Positions 19,401 through 28,203 are shown, counted from the stretch's first letter. The stretch: DNA of 64,000 bases from Bowmanella dokdonensis (GCF_017254865.1 NZ_JAFKCV010000001.1:310001-374000), one strand, 5' to 3'. The notes: generated by a model from the sequence alone, not told the origin. Translations and numbers: made by a program.

Positions 19401-19688
19401 AAGGACGATATCTCCTTCCGCCTGGCCTACACCTGGCGTTCTGAGTATTTGTTGACCTTGCGTGAATCGGAAGAATTTGTGCCGGCCTATTCAAAGGCGC
19501 AGGGAATGATGGATGCCAGTTTGTTCTACAACATTAATGAGAACGTTAAAGTGGGCCTGCAAATCAGTAATGTGCTGGGTGCGGATACAGAAACCCAATA
19601 CCAGCAAAACCAGGCAGGCACCCTGACCGATGCCTTTACCTTCACCACGGACCGTCGTTATGCGTTGACCGTTCGCGCGACGTTCTGA
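16422..19688 (+). CDS. TonB-dependent outer-membrane receptor, carbohydrate/Xanth-Caul type
   Basis: A 1088-residue outer-membrane receptor. Signal peptide MSNKFQKKRLATAISA to about AVFAQ; TonB box region IEIRGIRQSIQTAQDLKQ; plug from about 55 (VITASDIGALPDRSVTEALQRVPGVTIERF, RGLDRVRSEINGRD) and a large beta-barrel ending in the aromatic-terminated strand RRYALTVRATF. The plug wording and size match the TIGR01782 group found in Xanthomonas, Caulobacter and Alteromonadales, usually for glycans or aromatic compounds rather than siderophores. It is followed by two halogenase-like genes, a cupin-8 gene and a chitinase, a set often seen in polysaccharide-use loci. The substrate could be a chitin-derived oligosaccharide, by context only. 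Confidence 0.92.
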   Translation: MSNKFQKKRLATAISAAITCSLSAAVFAQSQDNEVQSLDEATEVIEIRGIRQSIQTAQDLKQFADTVKDVITASDIGALPDRSVTEALQRVPGVTIERFAASDDPKHYADEGTSVLVRGLDRVRSEINGRDSFSANPYGGLSYEDFPAELLGAVEVVKNQTADLISGGIAGTVNLITRKPFDSDNRLISVSAQANYGDYREETTPSFSALFSDNWDTDSGKFGVLVAASDSEYRTRGDGFGLGNYHSRGPVDTFSYDEWGTPTPGVVAGMYSNPCIPGASDWRACGPDLEDTVQYTDEDQAAYVPEFDGQALEGQPDGVTWYAPASYTMSSAENDRKRQGLTASLQWQSTDERITATLEHISSKASLEWREYVIASGDRGFLPYAPNAIQWFDEEEEGRPLTVDENGYLTSGVGRSNEPELPLQFRSRYNLNESTVKDTSFNLKFKATDRLTVMADYQHVDSEQIVHNNSLTSRINGNQTAEHAPFFLDLRGSTPTLEYLNPNTSTPPDVEANTNPILRIASGMQQEEHNEATADTYQLDFKYLLDGAFTSVMTGVYYSEKELTVRNTDYEGWQALGTPWNAQASYNASPQVVPELYNRISFADHYNGDTLMGPYNSFLFPRMDLAENYVQTLREGCGTWSALGNAMDGSGACALPYEDLEDRAFSHFAPRHISSSKTDRTEFYIRADFDVEMSDILVKGNFGLRYVNYQLQSTGGINLPATSRRGTDETGSLYQTMLNKYPSIFALASGESFASTIEGTDYSTVLPSLNLSFGLTDDVIIRFGASKGLYYPSLVDAANKMVISLDYEEVYQNPNEAKDEETNPTVDLQNIEISANARNAFLEPEESVNLDLSAEWYFAPAGSLTFGLFHKKLSNIIRNRQFSTEVDINGTSYPVSAYGPDNTGSGTIRGAELSYSQFYDMLPGIWSGLGLQFNYTYIDQDGLEDPNTNPIQPIQFNGAGVPISDNRNTFRQFTGLPLQGYSDQNLNIVGMYEKDDISFRLAYTWRSEYLLTLRESEEFVPAYSKAQGMMDASLFYNINENVKVGLQISNVLGADTETQYQQNQAGTLTDAFTFTTDRRYALTVRATF

Positions 19689-19728
19689 TAGCTAATCGCG
19701 GCAGGACGGGTAACATAAACTGTGCACT

Positions 19729-19995
19729 AGGGCGTGTTTGTCTTTCATATTGACACTTTGCTGGAGGCCATTTTTTGGCCCAGCAAGGAAGAAGGAGCGC
19801 GGTTTAGTGGGCCTAAATAAGTGACTGATGACGCCGTTGGGCGGAAAAATGACCCCAGCCCTAAGGGTTGAGGCTAAAGTTCCCTCATTCGGCGTTGCTC
19901 CCAACTTGTTTAGATGGCTAAACGGCGTTACTCGCCCCTTGATTGAGAGAATTTTAGCTCTCAACAAAGACCAATATGAAAGACAAACATGCCCT
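19729..19995. mobile_element. MITE-like element with 24-bp inverted ends
   Basis: The 24-base end AGGGCGTGTTTGTCTTTCATA plus TTG at 19729-19752 is matched in reverse at 19972-19995 with one mismatch. Beyond it, AAACTGTGCA (left) and TGCGCAGTTT (right) extend the symmetry after a 5-base gap. The 267-bp interior has no credible gene. It lies between the TonB receptor and the first halogenase gene, where it could affect their co-transcription. No clean target duplication is visible. A related 31-base segment occurs at 56281. Confidence 0.7.
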
Positions 19996-20104
19996 GGCAA
20001 TACTGCGCAGTTTACTTAATCCTGGGACCGACAGACGCAAGGGGCCGGATCGAATGTTTTACCTGACGGCGCAGGACGCTGATGAGTCTTAAGACGGTTT
20101 TATT

Positions 20105-21607
20105 ATGCAAAATGCCTTAACGTCCATCTGCATTGTCGGTGGCGGCACAGCCGGCTGGATGGCTGCCACCTTGCTCTCAAGCGCGTTAAGGGGGAGCAAG
20201 ATTCAGATCACAGTGGTGGAATCCCCGGATATCGCCAGCATAGGGGTGGGGGAGTCTACCGTCCCTTCAATAATGGATTTTATCCAGGCCAGTGGGATTG
20301 ATCTCAAGGAGTTTATCCAGGCCACCTCCGCCAGTTTTAAGCTGGGTATTCGCTTCGACGACTGGTCAACTGTCGGGCAGCGCTTTTTCCATCCCTTTGG
20401 CAGGGTAGGAAAAGATATCAATGGCTTTGATTTTTATCAGGCCTGGTTAAAGTCAGTGGAAAATGGAGACGAATCCCGCTGGCTGGACTATTCCCCCAGT
20501 GCCATCATGGCCGAGCAGCAGCGCTTTATGCTGCGCCCCCGCCAGCCGCAAAACTGGGTACTGGCAAGCTATGCCCATGCCTTGCACCTGGATGCCGTTC
20601 AGGTCGCTGATTATTTACGTGGCCTTTGCCTGAAGCGGGGTGTTGCCCGCACAGAAGCCACGGTCAACAAGGTGAAGGTTGATGAAAAATCCTTTATTCA
20701 GGGGCTGGAGCTGGAGAACGGCGCAAGTATCCACAGCGACTTTTTTATCGACTGCACCGGCTTTAAAGGGCGTTTAATCCAAGAGGCCCTGCAGGTGGGC
20801 TATCAGGATTGGTCGGATTATTTACCCTGTAATCGCGCAGTCACGGTACAAACAGAAAATGTCGGCAATCCCGTGCCCTATACGGTCGCTACTGCCCGTG
20901 AGGCCGGCTGGACCTGGACCATTCCCCTGCAGCACCGGACCGGCAACGGCTATTTGTTCTCCAGCGGGTTTTGCAGCGACGATAAAGCCATGGCTACGCT
21001 GGTCAACAGCGTCAGGGGCAAACTACTCAGTGAGCCAAAGGTTATTCCTTTTGTGACCGGTAAACGGAACAAGATCTGGCACAACAACTGTCTGGCACTG
21101 GGTCTTGCGGGAGGATTTCTGGAGCCGCTGGAGTCTACCGCCATTCATCTTGTGTATAAGACGTTGGTGCACTTTATCAGGCATTTTCCCGACAGGGATT
21201 TTGATCCGGACAATGAACACAGCTTCAATCAGAAGATCGATACGGATTACCTGGAAATCCGTGACTTTATCATTCTGCATTACTGCACCTCGGGTCGTCG
21301 GGACACTGAGTTCTGGCGTTGGTGCCAGACGATGCCGGTGCCGGATGCATTGAGTGAAAAGTTACGCCTGTTTCGAAAACGAGGGCAGATGGAGCATTCC
21401 CCGGGGCAGTTTTTTACCAGTGACAGCTGGTACGCCATTCTAGAGGGCATGAATATTCGTCCGCAGAAGTATCATCCCTTGCTGGATGCGTTTCATCCTC
21501 AGGGGCTGGCCAGTACACTGAGTGAAAACAGGCAAAGTATCCGCACAGAGGTGCAGAAAATGCCCAAGCATTATGACTATATCCAGGCCCATTGCCCGGC
21601 CCGTTGA
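20105..21607 (+). CDS. Flavin-dependent tryptophan-halogenase-like protein 1
   Basis: A 500-residue FAD-binding protein of the PrnA family. GGGTAG (12-17) is the FAD-binding Rossmann turn. Lys79 in SFKLGIRFDDW sits at the place of the catalytic lysine that forms the halogenating species in PrnA. WTWTIP (about 268-273) is the WxWxIP motif that separates halogenases from monooxygenases, and GFLEPLESTA holds the Glu-Ser pair. Known members chlorinate or brominate tryptophan using a separate reduced-flavin supply; the many copies near TonB receptors in Alteromonadales have largely unknown substrates. Followed by the cupin-8 gene after 51 bases. Confidence 0.9.
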   Translation: MQNALTSICIVGGGTAGWMAATLLSSALRGSKIQITVVESPDIASIGVGESTVPSIMDFIQASGIDLKEFIQATSASFKLGIRFDDWSTVGQRFFHPFGRVGKDINGFDFYQAWLKSVENGDESRWLDYSPSAIMAEQQRFMLRPRQPQNWVLASYAHALHLDAVQVADYLRGLCLKRGVARTEATVNKVKVDEKSFIQGLELENGASIHSDFFIDCTGFKGRLIQEALQVGYQDWSDYLPCNRAVTVQTENVGNPVPYTVATAREAGWTWTIPLQHRTGNGYLFSSGFCSDDKAMATLVNSVRGKLLSEPKVIPFVTGKRNKIWHNNCLALGLAGGFLEPLESTAIHLVYKTLVHFIRHFPDRDFDPDNEHSFNQKIDTDYLEIRDFIILHYCTSGRRDTEFWRWCQTMPVPDALSEKLRLFRKRGQMEHSPGQFFTSDSWYAILEGMNIRPQKYHPLLDAFHPQGLASTLSENRQSIRTEVQKMPKHYDYIQAHCPAR

Positions 21608-21658
21608 GTAACGGACAGAAAATGCCGCGTGATGCCTTATACGGGGGCGGACAAGTCC

Positions 21659-22675
21659 ATGAGAGAATTTAAAGCCATTGCAGAGTATTCAACGCTGAGC
21701 GCAGGGCAGTTCTTTAATCAGATAGCCCCTGAGCAAGAGCCGGTGGTCATACGGGGATTTGCCAGTGACTGGCCGTTGGTGGCGTCAGCCAGAAAAACGC
21801 CGCAAGAGTTTGTCGCCTACCTGCTTCAGTTTTATCAGGGCCGGAAAGCCAGAATGGTGGTAGCGCCGCCTGCCGCCAATAAGCGTTTTTATTACAATGA
21901 GGACATGACCGACGTTAACTACTTGAGTGGTGACGAGCGCGTCGATCTGTTTTTGGGCCGCCTGCTGGAGCTGATGGACAGAGAGGTGTATCCGGCGATC
22001 TCCATGCAAAACGCCATGCTCGGCGAAATCCTGCCGGGTCTGGCGGAGGACAACCGCAGCGACTTCTTTACCGATCTGGAGCCTCGTCTTTGGGTCGGCA
22101 ATGAAGGTATTGTCAGCACCCATTACGACGGCTCAGACAACCTTGCCTGCGTGGTGGCCGGCCGCCGGCGCTTTATCCTGTTTCCCCCAGAGCAAACCTG
22201 CCATTTGTATCCCGGTCCGCTTAACTTTACCCCGGCAGGGGCCCCGACCAGTTTGGTGGATGTCAATAACCCGGATTTTACCCGCTACCCCCTGTTTAAA
22301 CAGGCGCTGGCCGGGGCTTACAGCGCAGAGCTGGGACCGGGGGATGCCATCTTTATTCCCATGCTCTGGTGGCACCATGTTGAATCCCTGGAGAAGCTTA
22401 ACGCACTGGTGAATTACTGGTGGAACGGCTCGTCGGCACCCGGGGCCGTCCCCCCCAGTGCCATTGACAGTCTGAACCTCGCGTTGCTGGCAATGCGTGA
22501 TCTAACTCAAAAGCAGCGCGAGGCCTGGCGCTGTATGTTTGACCACTACTTATTTAAACAAGGAGTGGATCCCGCCTCTTATATACCCACCCACCAACAG
22601 CATATTCTGGGGACGTTGTCGTCTGATTACATCAGGACGGTCAAAGACTACTTTATCAAAAAGCTACAAAAATAA
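21659..22675 (+). CDS. Cupin-8/JmjC-like protein (Pass1-related)
   Basis: A 338-residue protein counted from ATG 21659 (MREFKAIAEYSTLSAGQFF), which fits the usual start of the group; an in-frame GTG/ATG pair at 21629/21632 is the alternative. The N-terminus EQEPVVIRGFASDWPLV is the typical JmjC-like opening. The Fe(II) facial triad is visible as HYDGSDN (His-x-Asp) and a later His in MLWWHHVESL, with PGDAIFIP before it. It should fold as a 2-oxoglutarate/Fe(II) oxygenase. Genes of this group travel with halogenases and TonB receptors; the reaction is not known. It lies between the two halogenase genes in one operon. Confidence 0.85.
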   Translation: MREFKAIAEYSTLSAGQFFNQIAPEQEPVVIRGFASDWPLVASARKTPQEFVAYLLQFYQGRKARMVVAPPAANKRFYYNEDMTDVNYLSGDERVDLFLGRLLELMDREVYPAISMQNAMLGEILPGLAEDNRSDFFTDLEPRLWVGNEGIVSTHYDGSDNLACVVAGRRRFILFPPEQTCHLYPGPLNFTPAGAPTSLVDVNNPDFTRYPLFKQALAGAYSAELGPGDAIFIPMLWWHHVESLEKLNALVNYWWNGSSAPGAVPPSAIDSLNLALLAMRDLTQKQREAWRCMFDHYLFKQGVDPASYIPTHQQHILGTLSSDYIRTVKDYFIKKLQK

Positions 22676-22691
22676 AGGTGCGAAGACAGCC

Positions 22692-24197
22692 ATGAATAAC
22701 AGCGAAGGTCAGCCGAAGAAAATACTGATAGTGGGTGGCGGCACCGCAGGCTGGATGGTTGCAAGTCTGCTGGCCAGCAAATGGCAGGGCAGCGAAATCA
22801 GCCTGGTTGAATCCAAAGACATAGGCATAATCGGGGTCGGCGAAGGCAGCACTCCTCACCTGAAGTTGTTTTTTGATGCCATCAAAGTCACTGACGCGCA
22901 ATGGATGCCCCGTTGCAATGCCACCTACAAAAACGGCATCACTTTTGATAACTGGTCAGCCATTGCCGGTTTTGAGTCCTACTTTCACCCCTTTGCCGCG
23001 CAAACCGATGATGCCTTCACCCTGCCGCTGTTTTTCAGGAATATCCGCGCCAGAATGCAGGGGCATGAGGTGGATGCCCATCCGGACAAGTATTTTCTGG
23101 AGACTTATCTGACCCGAAATCATTTAGGGCCGATACCGGCCGAGTCTTTCCCTTTTGGCATAGCCTACGGTTATCACTTCGACTCGGCCCTGCTGGGGCA
23201 GTTTCTGGCCGAGCATGCGCAAAACCAGGGAGTGAACAGAATTGTCGCCAATGTGGCAGAGGTTGAGGTGCACCCAAATGGCGATCTCAGTGCGGTTATG
23301 CTGAGTGACGGCAGGCGGTTAAAGGCTGACTTTTTTATCGACTGCTCGGGGTTTAATTCACTGCTGATGCAGCAGAGCTTGAAGGTGAGTTTTAAGAGTT
23401 TTAAAGACAATTTATTTAATGACTCGGCCGTGGTGATGCCAAGTGCTATTTCTTCGGTACTGCCGGTGGAAACCCGCTCCACGGCGCTGTCCAGCGGCTG
23501 GGCGTGGAAAATCCCGTTACGGAACAGGTTTGGCAATGGCTATGTGTACAGCAGTGATTATATCGATGCAGACCAGGCCGAAACGGAGCTGAGACAACAT
23601 CTGGGCTTACTGGAAGGGGATGTCCAAGCCAGGCATCTGAAGATGAAGGTAGGGCGGGTTGAAAAACACTGGCACAAAAACTGTCTTGCCGTAGGGCTGT
23701 CACAGGGCTTTATTGAGCCATTGGAGGCCACGGCGATAGCCCTTTCGTTTAACACCATTGCGCAGTTTATGCAGTATTTTCAGGAAGGAAAATTTACCAA
23801 CCAGTATGAGCAAGCATTCAATCAGAATATTAACGGCAGGTTTGATGGCATCCGCGACTATATCGTCTGTCATTATAAAGTGAATCAGCGAACTGACAGC
23901 GCCTACTGGTTGGATAACGCGGCCAATGCCAATATCTCTGATACCTTACGGGCCATTTTAACCCTTTGGCACAAGAGTCCGGATTTCGCCGGGGATATGC
24001 TCAAGTACAAGTTGATGGGCAGTTATCAACCCAAATCCTGGGCCTGTCTGCTGGCAGGCTATGGGATTTTCCCCAGGCTGGCCATGCCGCAGTCGTTTGA
24101 TTGTTCAATGCATCAACAGGAACTCGAGGCCTTGCATGACTTTATCCGGCGTTGTGGACTGAATTTCAAGCCACACAACGAACTGCTGACACAGTAA
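22692..24197 (+). CDS. Flavin-dependent tryptophan-halogenase-like protein 2
   Basis: A 501-residue paralogue of the gene at 20105, starting at ATG 22692 (MNNSEGQPKKILIVGGG) with AAAGGTG upstream. FAD turn GGGTAG at 15-20, catalytic-type Lys80 in TYKNGITFDNW, and WAWKIP (about 271-276) as WxWxIP. The conserved Glu motif reads GFIEPLEATA, so the Ser that follows Glu in PrnA and in its neighbour is Ala here; this may alter halide handling or activity. It ends 18 bases before the convergent GH18 gene. Two copies around one cupin suggest the proteins act on related substrates or as a pair, which is inference. Confidence 0.9.
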   Translation: MNNSEGQPKKILIVGGGTAGWMVASLLASKWQGSEISLVESKDIGIIGVGEGSTPHLKLFFDAIKVTDAQWMPRCNATYKNGITFDNWSAIAGFESYFHPFAAQTDDAFTLPLFFRNIRARMQGHEVDAHPDKYFLETYLTRNHLGPIPAESFPFGIAYGYHFDSALLGQFLAEHAQNQGVNRIVANVAEVEVHPNGDLSAVMLSDGRRLKADFFIDCSGFNSLLMQQSLKVSFKSFKDNLFNDSAVVMPSAISSVLPVETRSTALSSGWAWKIPLRNRFGNGYVYSSDYIDADQAETELRQHLGLLEGDVQARHLKMKVGRVEKHWHKNCLAVGLSQGFIEPLEATAIALSFNTIAQFMQYFQEGKFTNQYEQAFNQNINGRFDGIRDYIVCHYKVNQRTDSAYWLDNAANANISDTLRAILTLWHKSPDFAGDMLKYKLMGSYQPKSWACLLAGYGIFPRLAMPQSFDCSMHQQELEALHDFIRRCGLNFKPHNELLTQ

Positions 24198-24215
24198 TTA
24201 TTTAATCCTGTTCCT

Positions 24216-25466
24216 TTACTGCGGCTTGCGCTCAAGAGGGACCCCGTCTTTTTCCTGCGATTGCATCGCCTTGTACATCTCATCAAGCAGGTCGCCGTTG
24301 TCGTGCACTATTTGCCATGAAAATAACCCGGCCAGCCCCTGGTCTTTTAACCATTTAGCCTTCGCCCTGACCGAGCGGGTGTCGTCAAACGAAATAAACC
24401 CTTTTGTGGCAGAATTAAAATAGTAAGCGGCTTCGGTCCGGGTATCATAGCCGTATTCGTATCCAGCAGGCGGGGTGGCGATTAACTCTTTATAGGCGTA
24501 GCTTCCCGTCGAAACAGCCAGCTGCTGTCCACCAAAACCTGTTCCGTGCCAATCACTGTTATTCCAGCCCCGGCCATAAAAGGCGACGCCGACGACCAGT
24601 TTTTCAGGCGGGACGCCCGCATTGAGAAGATTGTTGATCATCCCTGCCGTGCTGAGGGTGTCTTGGTCGCTACTGAACAGGTTGGTGTGGTGTGCCGCCT
24701 GACCGTCCCCCACGGCGAAGTCGTAGGTCATGGCGAAGATATAATCCATCACAGGAGCGGCTTGTTGCCAGTCAATTGCCCGGGTCTTGTCGCGGCTGCC
24801 ACTGACCGCCGCCGTAAGTTGGTAGTCTCTGCCCGTGCTGTGTCCAAGGTTGTTCAAGGCTGCCCGTAACTCCTGCATCAGCAGGGCAAATACCTGTTTT
24901 TCGTTCTGGGCCTGCTGCCCTGTCAACAGGATCTGGCTGTTGCCCCCACCACCGGGGTACTCCCAGTCAATATCGATACCGTCGAATACGTCATGCTGTG
25001 CGACTAACGTAACCGCAGACTGCACAAAATGTTTCCTTGCCGCTTCACTTTTGGCCATACCGTGGAAGGGGTGGGATAAGGTCCAACCTCCAAAGGAAGG
25101 CAATATACGCAAATGCGGATGCTGCTGCTTTAACTTACTGAAGGCGGCCAATTCAACGACCACCTCCTTCTCGTTATAGAAAACCGCTGAATAAGGTGCT
25201 TTGTCCCTGCAGGCAATCTCAATGGCCTGACGGGTTTTCTCATCGGCGCCGCTGTTATCACCACACAAGGCGACAAAGGCATACAGAATATGGCTGAGTT
25301 TTTCTGCAGGAAGATTGCTCACCGCCATGGGATTTCCGCTGGCCATATAGTAGCTGGCAACAACAGGCTGCTTGGCCTGAGCGGGTAAACAACAAAATAA
25401 AATCAGGCACAGCGCATATTTCACCCCGGATAACGGCTGTGTCTGATCTTGCAGTATCCTTCTCAT
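24216..25466 (-). CDS. Secreted GH18 family chitinase
   Basis: A 416-residue glycoside hydrolase family 18 protein. ATG 25466 has GAGGT six bases ahead; a signal peptide ends at PAQA. The catalytic signature DGIDIDWEYPG (about 159-169) has the DxxDxDxE pattern with Glu as proton donor. LRILPSFGGWTLSHPF is the conserved SxGG strand, with further barrel strands MDYIFAMTYDF and GLAGLFSWQIVHDN. It should cleave beta-1,4 GlcNAc polymers in the periplasm or medium. No chitin-binding module is present. Its place beside the halogenase/TonB locus suggests joint use of chitin breakdown products. Confidence 0.9.
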   Translation of the reverse strand: MRRILQDQTQPLSGVKYALCLILFCCLPAQAKQPVVASYYMASGNPMAVSNLPAEKLSHILYAFVALCGDNSGADEKTRQAIEIACRDKAPYSAVFYNEKEVVVELAAFSKLKQQHPHLRILPSFGGWTLSHPFHGMAKSEAARKHFVQSAVTLVAQHDVFDGIDIDWEYPGGGGNSQILLTGQQAQNEKQVFALLMQELRAALNNLGHSTGRDYQLTAAVSGSRDKTRAIDWQQAAPVMDYIFAMTYDFAVGDGQAAHHTNLFSSDQDTLSTAGMINNLLNAGVPPEKLVVGVAFYGRGWNNSDWHGTGFGGQQLAVSTGSYAYKELIATPPAGYEYGYDTRTEAAYYFNSATKGFISFDDTRSVRAKAKWLKDQGLAGLFSWQIVHDNGDLLDEMYKAMQSQEKDGVPLERKPQ

Positions 25467-25609
25467 CCAATTACCTCATACCCTGTTGTGCAGATGCGAG
25501 TGCTATCTTTTGGCAAATTCAAGCCTCTGATAATACGGCATGTTGAATTGGAATTGATGTGATTTTAAGCGTTTCCCGTGTTTGTCACCTTTCTGGCATC
25601 CATCTCGGC

Positions 25610-25638
25610 AAAAAACTATACGCCTCAGCCTACAGGCG
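25610..25638 (-). terminator. Possible terminator of the minus-strand TonB receptor
   Basis: On the minus strand, CGCCT-N8-AGGCG (25638 to 25621) is followed by TATAGTTTTTT. A perfect AAGCGGCCGCTT palindrome lies just before it. The 5-bp stem is short, so confidence is modest. Confidence 0.4.
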
Positions 25639-25665
25639 CAAGCGGCCGCTTTTGGGCGACAGTCA

Positions 25666-27798
25666 TTACCAGCTATAGCTGATGCTGACCTCTGCATTGC
25701 GGGGAGCGCCGAAGTAACCCTGGTTGTAGAAATCGATGCTTGAGAAATACTTCTCGTCAAACAGGTTATTCAGGTTGGCAGTGAGTTTCCAGGCCCGGGC
25801 AAATTGGTATCGGGCCATCAGGTTCACTACGGCATAGCTGTCCTGAACAAAGGTCTCACCATTGGGGCCTGCCCCAGGATTGGTCGTTTCGCTTTGCCAG
25901 TTTGCATTGACACCAACCATAAGCGAATCAGACAGACGGTATAATACGCTGGCTTTTACCATTCTCTGGGGTAAGTACGGCGCATAGTCAGAGCCATCGG
26001 CATCTTCTGCCTGGTTGTAGGTGTAGCTGAGTAAGAGATTCAGCCGCTTCGTTGGCTTGCCGGTCAATTCTGCTTCGAAACCCTTGCTTTTCGCGCCTTC
26101 TACGCCAATAGACGGGAAAAGGGTGGTGCCAGGAAGCGGATCAGTATTGTCAGGGTCGGGGATGGCTAAATTGCCCTCTTCCACTTCGTATACGGCAAAA
26201 CTTGCGCTTAAGGCTTCATTAAAGAAGTCGCCCTTAATACCCAGTTCCGCATTTGCCCCCTCAATGGGACCGATGAGCCGGTTATTCCTATCCCGCGCGT
26301 CCTGAGGCTGAAAAATTTCAGTGTAGCTGGCATAGGCAGAGATGAGGTCGGTAATGGCGTACACCACACCAGTATAGGGAGTATTGACGCTATTGTTTTC
26401 ATACTCACTGCTGGTCCAGGGTGCAGTAGCCCGGGTCTCGTAGTCAGTAATGCGGTTACCCAGAATGGCGGTCAGATTATCCGTCAGGTTCAATTTAGCC
26501 GCCGCGTATATGCCTTTTTGTGAATGGGAGTCTGTGGTGGAATATTGCGGTGTAGCGCTGAAGTTCGGTGCGGGCACCCCGTTGCCCCATTCATACAGGC
26601 TGGGCACCATAATGGTATCATTTGTACCGTAGGAAGCGGCATCCACGTCCTGCTTCGCATACAGCGCGCCGGCGGTTAGTTGGTGCTCACGGCCAAATAA
26701 TTCAAACGGGCCGGAGGCTAAAATTCTGAAAGAGGTCTGCTCGCGGTCGGACACATAATGGTTAGGGGAGGCGCCCAGTCCTTCACCGCTTTCTTTATCC
26801 GGGAAGCCCGAGAAATACAACAGATAGCCGTCCATTTCCCCTTCACGGTGCTCCACATCAACTTGTATGTCCCAGCCATTATCGAAGGCATGTTCCAACT
26901 GTAAAAACACATTGGTGCTCTTGCGGGTCCAAGTGTTCCATGGGGAGGCAGTGGTCGTACTGACAGGTAAATCATCGGTTTGAGTGCCATCGGAATAGAA
27001 CAAGGGCAAGGCGCCCCACATACTGCCTTTCGGATTTCGCTCACTGTAGTCCGCCCCAGCCGTCACCCGGGTTTGTGATGTCAAATCGGCCGCAATGACG
27101 GCATAAACTTGCGTATTGTCCTTCTCTGACAAATGCACATAACTGTCGCCCTGTTCATGTGCTACCGCCACCAGGCCCTTTATATACCCGTTTTGGGTGA
27201 GTGTTTGTGAGTGATCCGCCTCCACACGAGTGTTATTCCAGGAGCCGACACTGGCGCTGGCGAAGCCGCTATCCTCAATGCGCGGCCTCTTCCTAATCAG
27301 GTTGATTGCCGCTGAGGGTTCGCCCGCGCCGGTTAGCAAGCCGGTGGCACCACGCACCACCTCCACCCGCTCAAACACGATTGAATCTGCCAGCGCTTCA
27401 CTGAAGAAACTGTTGTAGCCAATGGGAACGCCATCAAACTGGAAGTTCGTCACATCCCGGCCACGGGCCCGGAAAAAGAATCGATCAGTTTCTGCCTGTT
27501 GCGCCTGGATCCCCGGGGCGAACTGCATAACGTCAGCAACAGTATCAAGGGAGAAACTGTCAATGAAGGTTCTGTCGATAACGGAAATAGACTGTGGGGT
27601 TTCACGCAACGTTAACGGTAGGCCGGTTGCTGTTGTTGCGCGGTCGAGGGGACTGGCCGTTACTTCGATATGGTCAAATATCTTTTCTTTAACTTCGTTG
27701 TCTTTGTTTTCATTGTCATGAGTTTGAGCCCATGCAATTGACGGTAGCAATGCAGCGCCAACCGCCAAGCCGATAAGGTGTCTAGCGAATGTGTTCAT
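25666..27798 (-). CDS. TonB-dependent siderophore-type receptor 1
   Basis: A 710-residue outer-membrane receptor with signal peptide ending SIAWAQ. The plug opens DHIEVTASPLDRATTATGLPLTLRETPQSISVIDRTFI, the TIGR01783 siderophore-receptor pattern, with FDGVPIGYNSF, VEVVRGATGLLTGAGEPSAAINLIRKRP and a barrel ending in AEVSISYSW (C-terminal aromatic). A Fur-box-like sequence lies 39 bases upstream of the start (27837-27855). It is transcribed away from a paralogue at 28272. Ferric siderophore uptake is the likely role; the ligand is unknown. Confidence 0.92.
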   Translation of the reverse strand: MNTFARHLIGLAVGAALLPSIAWAQTHDNENKDNEVKEKIFDHIEVTASPLDRATTATGLPLTLRETPQSISVIDRTFIDSFSLDTVADVMQFAPGIQAQQAETDRFFFRARGRDVTNFQFDGVPIGYNSFFSEALADSIVFERVEVVRGATGLLTGAGEPSAAINLIRKRPRIEDSGFASASVGSWNNTRVEADHSQTLTQNGYIKGLVAVAHEQGDSYVHLSEKDNTQVYAVIAADLTSQTRVTAGADYSERNPKGSMWGALPLFYSDGTQTDDLPVSTTTASPWNTWTRKSTNVFLQLEHAFDNGWDIQVDVEHREGEMDGYLLYFSGFPDKESGEGLGASPNHYVSDREQTSFRILASGPFELFGREHQLTAGALYAKQDVDAASYGTNDTIMVPSLYEWGNGVPAPNFSATPQYSTTDSHSQKGIYAAAKLNLTDNLTAILGNRITDYETRATAPWTSSEYENNSVNTPYTGVVYAITDLISAYASYTEIFQPQDARDRNNRLIGPIEGANAELGIKGDFFNEALSASFAVYEVEEGNLAIPDPDNTDPLPGTTLFPSIGVEGAKSKGFEAELTGKPTKRLNLLLSYTYNQAEDADGSDYAPYLPQRMVKASVLYRLSDSLMVGVNANWQSETTNPGAGPNGETFVQDSYAVVNLMARYQFARAWKLTANLNNLFDEKYFSSIDFYNQGYFGAPRNAEVSISYSW

Positions 27799-27836
27799 CT
27801 ATAGCCTGATGTGAGCATTTTTGTGCCACACATGCT

Positions 27837-27855
27837 AATGATAATAATTTCTATT
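27837..27855. promoter_or_regulatory. Fur box, receptor 1
   Basis: The 19-base site AATGATAATAATTTCTATT matches AATGATAATnATTATCATT at 15 of 18 defined positions. It lies 39 bases upstream of the minus-strand receptor start and is nearly identical to the box at 28185, supporting iron repression of both. Confidence 0.7.
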
Positions 27856-28184
27856 TTCAAATATTTTGATTGTTCTCCGCTTTCCTGTGTTTCCGGCAGA
27901 TTAAAAATGTTTGTCTCTAACTGAGCTTCAATAGGGAAGGCGCCACATGTATACGATTCATACGGGTCTGCTTTTTGTGCGTGATAAGTGACAGATCGAT
28001 TACCAAGCCTCGAGCCTGTTGCGATACGTTTCAGCCCTCGCGTTAACCACGTGCTGCCACTTCCTGTTGAAACCTGTCTGTGTCTAGGAGTGACCAAACC
28101 CGATCTGAGAAGCTGATTAACCGAGGTTGGTTAGGCAGAAGGAACGGGAGGGTGGTATGTGAGATGAATCCGTTACGAATGACA

Positions 28185-28203
28185 AATGATAATAATTACT
28201 ATT
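28185..28203. promoter_or_regulatory. Fur box, receptor 2
   Basis: AATGATAATAATTACTATT matches the Fur consensus at 16 of 18 positions and differs from the partner box at one base. It lies 68 bases before the ATG at 28272. The 330 bases between the two boxes hold no gene that I can support. Confidence 0.75.

Noticed and set aside
19828-20019. 63-aa frame within the MITE-like element
   Set aside because: Element interior, no ribosome site or family pattern.
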